NCBI GenBank assembly: GCA_902772745.1
Contig: CACYBV010000164.1
Coordinates: forward strand, 1 to 10,974
Reading direction: 5' to 3'
Source of the DNA: an uncultured Eubacteriales bacterium
GTDB lineage: Bacteria; Bacillota; Clostridia; Lachnospirales; Lachnospiraceae
DNA: 10,974 nucleotides
This document shows, piece by piece, positions 6,197 through 10,974 of this stretch; the first letter of the stretch is position 1, and each line of letters begins with the position of its first letter. A program made the translations under genes and the position numbers. Below the pieces are notes generated by a model that saw nothing but the letters and a program-made list of their open reading frames with translations, was not told where the DNA came from and did not search any database.

Positions 6197-7117
6197 ATGG
6201 CTAAAAATAGAAAGTATATACAGGAAGAAACCGTCGCGGCCGGCGCCCATATGGTGCGGCACGTCCATGTATTCGACGTCATCCTGTTTATTATCCTGAC
6301 GCTTCTTGCGCTGATCATTATCTATCCGTTTTATAATACGATCCTGGTTTCAATTGTACCGCAGGCGGTATATACAAGACAGCCTTTCATGCTGTACCCG
6401 AAGCAGGTCACTCTGGAAAACTACAAATTCGTTTTCGAATCCCCGCTGCTGCTGCGGTCGATGCTGAACTCGGTGATCCTTGCGATTGTCGGAACGCTCT
6501 ATAATATGATCCTGACGGTGCTTCTCGCGTAGTCCTTTACCAAGCGGGATATGCCCGGCAGAAACTTCTTCCGTTTCATTCTTGTTTTCACAATGTATTT
6601 CGGCGGGGGCCTTGTTCCTACATACCTCCTTTACAAGGCCCTTGGATTAGTCGGCAACTGGTGGGTTATGGTCCTGCCGACCGGTGTATCGATCACCTAC
6701 ATGCTGATTGTATCCAGCAATATGTCCGAACTGCCGGCGGAAATTGAAGAATCCGCCAAGATCGACGGAGCCAATGACATTCAGATCCTGTTCAAGATTG
6801 TCCTTCCGCTGATTAAACCGATTCTCGCGACCTTCACGATTTATTATGCGGTGGAACGCTGGAATGAATGGTACAGCGCCATGCTTTATCTGAAAGACAA
6901 CAAACTCTGGCCTCTGCAGCAGACGCTTCGGCAGATCATTTCATCCGCCAACGTCATCAGTACGACGGCGCTGAACGGCGAGTCGAGACCGCCGGTATAC
7001 GGCGACAGCGTTAAGATGGCCTGTATCGTTGTGACGGTATTCCCGCTGATGGCGCTTTACCCGTTCCTGCAGCGTTACTTCCTGACAGGACTGACGCTCG
7101 GCGCGGTCAAGGGATAA
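6197..7117 (+). pseudogene. Sugar ABC transporter permease 2 (LplC-type) with an in-frame TAG at codon 112
   Basis: The partner membrane subunit of the importer. From ATG 6197, preceded by AAGGAGG, the frame encodes a first membrane helix (about 26-46) and the segment around NSVILAIVGTLYNMILTVLLA. It then meets TAG at 6530-6532 and continues in the same frame as SFTKRDMPGRNFFRF to a TAA at 7115-7117. Without the TAG the product would be 306 residues, normal for the LplC group. The EAA loop lies after the stop (EIEESAKIDGANDIQILFKI, about 182-201). In relatives I recall, this spot reads AYxLSRKDLPGR, so the TAG replaces a conserved tyrosine codon. The rest shows no decay. Possibilities are a recent nonsense mutation, a base error, or suppression. 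An ATG at 6551 has no good ribosome binding site, and a restart there would lack the first third. Confidence 0.85.
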
Positions 7118-7134
7118 TGCAAATGCGGTAGATT

Positions 7135-7160
7135 GTAAAGCGGAGAACCTTTCGCTTTAC
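7135..7160 (+). repeat. Stem-loop between permease 2 and the binding-protein gene
   Basis: A perfect 8-bp stem, GTAAAGCG/CGCTTTAC, with a 10-base loop, 17 bases after the permease 2 stop. Only a weak T-rich tail follows. Such hairpins commonly protect or separate the binding-protein mRNA so that it is more abundant than the permeases; that role is inferred. Confidence 0.5.
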
Positions 7161-7236
7161 TCTATATAAGCACCTGACGATTCGGGTGAGGAATCCGAAC
7201 CGTTGCAAAAAAAACATTTAGAAGGGAGATTCTAAA

Positions 7237-8934
7237 ATGAAAAAAGTGTTGGCATTGATTCTTGCAGCCTGCATGGTTTTCGGACTGGCAGCATGCACGA
7301 AGACGACGACGCCCGACAGCAACACAACAGCTGCACCGGAGACGACGGCGGCGAAGGATGATGCAGAACCCGCAAAAGACACGACTGCGGCGCCTGCGGA
7401 TGACACACAGGGTGCTGAAACAGAACCGGCTGCGCCGGCGGCTGACAGCGCTTATGATTCGCATCTGACGATTTCGATGGACGTTCTGGACGCAGAGAAG
7501 ACCAACCTCTCAGCGAAGGACGAGTTTTTCCGGAACAAGTTCAACATTGACTGGGATCTGTATCCGGTTACCTGGGGTGACTGGCTTGAGAAGATCCGTG
7601 CATGGGTCAACGCCGATGACATGCCCGACATCGTATGGTGGGACATGAAGGCCGCAAATACTGCGGAATTCAAGCAGTGGGCAGCGGCAGGCGCATTCCG
7701 TGAGATCCCCGAGGACCTTTCGAGATGGCCGAACCTGCAGAGACTTCGTGACGAGCTGGTTTCCGATGATGCGCTTCTTTCTGTTGACGGACACCTTTAC
7801 GGCTGGCCTTCTTCGAGACAGAATCCTCCGGAACTGCAGAACTGCTACTATCCGATGTTCGCTTACCGCCGTGACTGGGCGAAGGCCGTCGGCATGTACA
7901 AGGAAGGCGATGTTTACACCTGGGACGAAGTTAAGGCAATGATCGATGCGATCAAGGCGCAGGATCCGGGCGGAAACGGCGAAGGCAATACGCTTGGTAT
8001 CACGATGGAGTCCTGGGCATGGGAGCAGTATCAGCTGGTTACCATCAACTCCCCGAATCCGGACCGTCTCGGCTACCACAAGGATGAGAACGGCAACTAC
8101 CGTCTGTATGAAGCAACCGATGAGTTTGCGGATGCAATCGAATTTGCACAGAGCCTGTATCAGGGCGGCTATGTCTGGAAAGACCAGATCAACGACTCCG
8201 GCAACGACGGCTTCCAGAAGTTCCTCGCAGGTCAGGCATTCATGTTCCTCGGAAACGACAGCCCGAGCTGGTTCAACGGCGACGTTCTGAACAAGATGGT
8301 CCGCGGCGGCATCGTTCCGGATGACGAAGCAGTTGCTCCGATGATCGTTCTTTCCGAGTGCGGTGACCACAACTTCTACCTGATCCAGTCCGAAGACTAC
8401 TGGACCGTGGCTTCCATCTCTCACAATGTTGACGATGAGAAGTTCGAGCGTATCCTTGATATGTGGGATTGGCTTGCAAGTGAAGAAGGACGTATCTTCC
8501 TGGTTGCCGGCGTTGAAGGCAAGGACTATACCAAGAACGCGGACGGCACTTACAACATCCTCTGGGATAAGGACGATACCGGCGCATATATCAGTCCCTA
8601 TCAGGATATGGCGTTCAACATCTATACGCCTGCAACCCTGACCGCTTCTCCGAATGAGACCTCCGTCGAATACGGGTACAAGCTCTTCGAACCTGTCTAT
8701 GATTACATGGCAAATTCCGGCAATTTCGTTGCACAGACAATGCCATGGGAGGTCATGGCCTGGAACGGACCGGAGTACAGCGAGTACGGCTACTTCTACA
8801 GCGACATCAGTACCGAGATCTCCAAGATCATGGTCAGCGATGTCGATGCGCATGAAGCGTGGGCAGCATTCCGTGAAAGCATCTCCGACAAGCTGAAAGC
8901 AGTCGAAGACGAGCTGAACGCGAACCTGAAGTAA
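7237..8934 (+). CDS. Extracellular sugar-binding lipoprotein of the ABC importer
   Basis: A 565-residue surface-anchored solute-binding protein that captures the oligosaccharide and delivers it to the permeases. The signal peptide MKKVLALILAACMVFGLAAC has a clear lipobox (LAAC, lipidated C20). Residues 21-72 form a low-complexity Thr/Ala/Pro/Asp/Glu linker that spans the cell wall. The mature lobe starts at about 73 (SAYDSHLTISMDV). It holds recognisable large-SBP features: NADDMPDIVWWD, GAFREIPEDLSRWPNL, DGHLYGWPSSR, YRRDWAKAVGM, FLAGQAFMFLG. Many exposed-type Trp and Tyr residues suit stacking on sugar rings. GAAGGGAG lies 8 bases before the ATG. It is third in the operon, behind a stem-loop that may raise its expression. 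The length and operon order fit the LplA-like class for long oligosaccharides. The exact ligand is not readable from sequence. Confidence 0.92.
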   Translation: MKKVLALILAACMVFGLAACTKTTTPDSNTTAAPETTAAKDDAEPAKDTTAAPADDTQGAETEPAAPAADSAYDSHLTISMDVLDAEKTNLSAKDEFFRNKFNIDWDLYPVTWGDWLEKIRAWVNADDMPDIVWWDMKAANTAEFKQWAAAGAFREIPEDLSRWPNLQRLRDELVSDDALLSVDGHLYGWPSSRQNPPELQNCYYPMFAYRRDWAKAVGMYKEGDVYTWDEVKAMIDAIKAQDPGGNGEGNTLGITMESWAWEQYQLVTINSPNPDRLGYHKDENGNYRLYEATDEFADAIEFAQSLYQGGYVWKDQINDSGNDGFQKFLAGQAFMFLGNDSPSWFNGDVLNKMVRGGIVPDDEAVAPMIVLSECGDHNFYLIQSEDYWTVASISHNVDDEKFERILDMWDWLASEEGRIFLVAGVEGKDYTKNADGTYNILWDKDDTGAYISPYQDMAFNIYTPATLTASPNETSVEYGYKLFEPVYDYMANSGNFVAQTMPWEVMAWNGPEYSEYGYFYSDISTEISKIMVSDVDAHEAWAAFRESISDKLKAVEDELNANLK

Positions 8935-8985
8935 ACCTTCAGGAAAGCGCTCCTGCCGTAATCGGTATAAGGTTCATATAGTTTT

Positions 8986-9052
8986 ACTTACACCCGATCG
9001 GGCATATGATTTCCAAAAAGAAAAACATATACCCCTTCGGGTGTAAGTTTTA
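8986..9052 (+). terminator. Long hairpin after the binding-protein gene
   Basis: A perfect 12-bp outer stem (ACTTACACCCGA 8986-8997 with 9037-9048) is continued by an inner imperfect stem (GGGCATATG 9000-9008 with CATATACCCC 9026-9035). The loop is A-rich, about 17 bases, and TTTTATC follows. It is likely a terminator or partial attenuator that lowers read-through into the GH2 gene, or a stabiliser of the binding-protein mRNA. The U-tract is only moderate. Confidence 0.6.
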
Positions 9053-9100
9053 TCTCACGGCCGGAACAGACTGCATGTTCATACTTGACGCTTAAACAGA

Positions 9101-9123
9101 ATTCAGATCATCTGATGCTGAAT
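9101..9123 (+). promoter_or_regulatory. Inverted repeat in the GH2 leader
   Basis: ATTCAG and CTGAAT are 6-bp arms 11 bases apart. Inside them, CAGATCATCTG is a further near-perfect palindrome. It lies 12 bases before the ribosome binding site. A TTGACG at 9085-9090 could be a -35 box but lacks a good -10. This may be an operator or an RNA fold; evidence is limited. Confidence 0.3.
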
Positions 9124-9147
9124 CAATACCTTGCAGGGAGGCTGATC

Positions 9148-10974
9148 ATGGTTCGACAGACCTTACATGAAAACTGGGTCATGCACAGCACGAATGACCC
9201 GGATCCGATCCCGGCCGTTGTTCCGGGTTCGGTCTACAATGATTATTTACTGAACGGAAAGATGGAAGATCCGTATTTCCGGGATAATGAAATGAAGGCA
9301 CTCCAGCTGATGGAACAGGATTTCGTATATGAGGCTGTCTTCACGCCGGATCCGGAACTGTTCCGATCGGAAAGGATTGTTCTGGAGTTTCTCGGGATCG
9401 ATACGGTCGCGGATGTTTTCCTGAACGGCGTGCTTCTTGGCCACGTGGAAAACATGCACCGGACCTGGCGCTTTGAGGTGAAGGAAATACTTCTTGAGGG
9501 TGGAAATACCCTGCGCGTCGTTTTGTATTCGCCGACAAAGTTTATCCGGGAAGCCTATGAAAAAACGCCGGAGGAAGGTTCCGCAGAGTGCTCGCGCGGA
9601 TTCCCGCTATTGAGAAAAGCGCACTGTATGTTCGGATGGGACTGGGGCCCGCGCCTTCCCGATGCCGGGATCTGGCGGGATGTTTCGCTTCAGGGCTCCG
9701 ATCCTGTTGTGATCGACAGTATTTATATTCGCCAGAAACATGAAAACGGACAGGTTTGGCTCCTTTTGGAACCGACGCTCGACGATCGGGGACAGGTGCG
9801 GCCTTTCACAGGCTCCGCCCCGGGACTTTCCTACAGCATCCTGATTACAGATCCTGACGGGAAAACGGAAGAGTACCCGGGATCGCCCTCGGAAGTCCTG
9901 ATACCGAATCCGAAGCTCTGGTGGCCGAACGGTTTTGGCGATCAGGCGCTGTATGAGGTGGAGATGATCCTGCTCCGAAACGGCGAAGTGACGGACCGTA
10001 CGAAAAAACGCATCGGTCTCCGGACGCTGACGGTCCGCATCGAGAAGGACGAATGGGGTGAATCCTTTGCCCATGAAGTCAACGGCGTCCGCGTCTTCGC
10101 GATGGGAGAGGACTACATCCCGGAGGACAATATCCTTTCCAGGATCACGCGGGAGCGTACCTTCAAGCTCCTGCGCCAGTGCCGGGATGCGAACTTCAAC
10201 ACGATCCGCGTCTGGGGCGGCGGGCATTACCCGTCTGACGATTTCTATGACGCCTGCGACGAATACGGACTTCTTGTGTGGGAGGACCTGATGTTCGCCT
10301 GCGCGCTGTACCGCTTCACACCGGAATTTGAAGAGAACATTTCCGCGGAAGTCATTGACAACGTCAAGCGTCTCCGGCACCACGCTTCGCTTGCGCTGTG
10401 GTGCGGCAACAATGAGATGGAGATGTTTACGGCAGACGGCATGTGGGTGACGCGCCCCGGAGACAAAACAGATTACGTCAAGATGTACGAATACCTGTTC
10501 CCGAAGCTGCTTCGGAAGTACGATCCCGAGACCTTTTACTGGCCGGCGAGTCCCTCATCGGGCGGAAGCTTCGATGATCCGAACGGTTATGACCGGGGTG
10601 ACGTGCATTACTGGGCTGTCTGGCATGCGAATGTACCGTTTACCGACTACCGGAAGTACTATTTCCGTTACCTTTCGGAGTTTGGTTTTCAGTCCTTCCC
10701 GTCTGAGAAGACGATTGAGACCTTTACAGAGCCCGAAGACCGGAACATCTTCTCCTATGTCATGGAGAAGCACCAGCGGAACAACGCGGCAAACGGAAAA
10801 ATCATGAACTACCTGTCGCAGACTTTCCTGTACCCGACGGAATTCGGGACGCTTCTGTATGCCTCACAGCTCCTGCAGGCAGAGGCCATGAAATACGGCG
10901 TGGAGCATTTCCGGAGGAACCGGGGACGCTGCATGGGCGCCGTAATCTGGCAGCTCAACGACTGCTGGCCGGTC
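9148..10974 (+). CDS. GH2 beta-mannosidase (runs off right edge)
   Basis: The first 609 codons of an intracellular exo-beta-mannosidase (EC 3.2.1.25) that removes single mannose units from the non-reducing end of beta-manno-oligosaccharides. There is no signal peptide. The N-terminal jelly-roll domain (about 1-180) has IPAVVPGSVYNDYL, FLGIDTVADVFLNG and AHCMFGWDWGPRLPDAGIWRDV, all typical of GH2 mannosidases. After the sandwich domain the barrel shows NTIRVWGGGHYPSDDFYDACDE and LLVWEDLMFACALY. The acid/base is E423 in WCGNNEME and the nucleophile is E511 in SEFGFQS, as in the family. VIWQLNDCWPV is at the edge. About 200-250 C-terminal residues would lie outside. AGGGAGG lies 6 bases before the ATG. 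It follows the transporter genes after 213 bases, so imported oligosaccharides are its likely substrate. A beta-galactosidase or glucuronidase is unlikely given the FGWDWGPR and SEFGFQS motifs. Confidence 0.93.
   Translation, partial: MVRQTLHENWVMHSTNDPDPIPAVVPGSVYNDYLLNGKMEDPYFRDNEMKALQLMEQDFVYEAVFTPDPELFRSERIVLEFLGIDTVADVFLNGVLLGHVENMHRTWRFEVKEILLEGGNTLRVVLYSPTKFIREAYEKTPEEGSAECSRGFPLLRKAHCMFGWDWGPRLPDAGIWRDVSLQGSDPVVIDSIYIRQKHENGQVWLLLEPTLDDRGQVRPFTGSAPGLSYSILITDPDGKTEEYPGSPSEVLIPNPKLWWPNGFGDQALYEVEMILLRNGEVTDRTKKRIGLRTLTVRIEKDEWGESFAHEVNGVRVFAMGEDYIPEDNILSRITRERTFKLLRQCRDANFNTIRVWGGGHYPSDDFYDACDEYGLLVWEDLMFACALYRFTPEFEENISAEVIDNVKRLRHHASLALWCGNNEMEMFTADGMWVTRPGDKTDYVKMYEYLFPKLLRKYDPETFYWPASPSSGGSFDDPNGYDRGDVHYWAVWHANVPFTDYRKYYFRYLSEFGFQSFPSEKTIETFTEPEDRNIFSYVMEKHQRNNAANGKIMNYLSQTFLYPTEFGTLLYASQLLQAEAMKYGVEHFRRNRGRCMGAVIWQLNDCWPV

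Noticed and set aside
6551..7117. Separate 188-residue permease gene starting at ATG 6551
   Set aside because: It is in the same frame as the upstream part, begins at an internal family position, has no good ribosome binding site and lacks the first third of the permease. It is better read as one interrupted gene.
7510..8853. 447-codon open frame antisense to the binding-protein gene
   Set aside because: The sense strand encodes a clear lipoprotein with lipobox and family motifs. The antisense frame has no ribosome binding site or recognisable domain and follows from codon bias.
8940..8955. CAGGAAAGCGCTCCTG just after the binding-protein stop, resembling a CcpA site
   Set aside because: Only the core is cre-like, the flanks do not fit, and the position after the gene gives no reason for carbon-repression control. 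A small hairpin is as likely.
9607..10383. 258-codon minus-strand frame opposite the mannosidase
   Set aside because: It is antisense to a GH2 gene with both catalytic motifs; no independent support.

Overview
The window looks like a gut or rumen Clostridia chromosome, most likely Lachnospiraceae-like. This rests on recalled similarity, not a search. Supporting signs are moderate GC with AT-rich intergenic DNA, strong AAGGAGG-type ribosome binding sites, a Bacillota-type lipoprotein, a Ruminococcus albus-like cellobiose 2-epimerase and a Clostridia-type Lon. The theme is uptake and intracellular breakdown of beta-mannan oligosaccharides.

Layout. Bases 1-1425 hold a two-gene minus-strand stress module: a TetR regulator (803-1366) followed by the N-terminal 239 codons of a Lon protease that runs off the left edge. 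Nearly identical 16-base operator-like sites lie in front of both genes. Bases 1440-1760 hold no intact gene, only a decayed fragment of a small membrane protein. An epimerase for cellobiose/mannobiose (1880-3037, plus) follows, then a C-terminal scrap of a GH97 glycosidase (3080-3550) and a strong bidirectional terminator. A LacI-family regulator (3671-4684) faces left. An AT-rich 0.4 kb divergent control region separates it from a plus-strand operon: permease 1 (5083-6078), permease 2 (6197-7117, interrupted by an in-frame TAG), a lipoprotein solute-binding protein (7237-8934), a long hairpin, and a GH2 beta-mannosidase (9148 to beyond the right edge).

Inferred function. The lipoprotein and the two CUT1-type permeases would import manno-oligosaccharides, driven by an ATPase encoded elsewhere. 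The epimerase would turn beta-1,4-mannobiose into mannosyl-glucose. The GH2 enzyme would remove beta-mannosyl residues from the non-reducing end. The LacI protein probably controls all of this: a TTAGCTKATWTT motif lies at or just after the predicted transcription start of lacI, the transporter operon and the epimerase gene.

The points most worth a second look are the TAG codon in permease 2, the LacI-linked motif at three promoters, and the TetR-type site shared by tetR and lon. I saw no CRISPR array, tRNA, rRNA or insertion sequence, and no clearly new multi-gene system.
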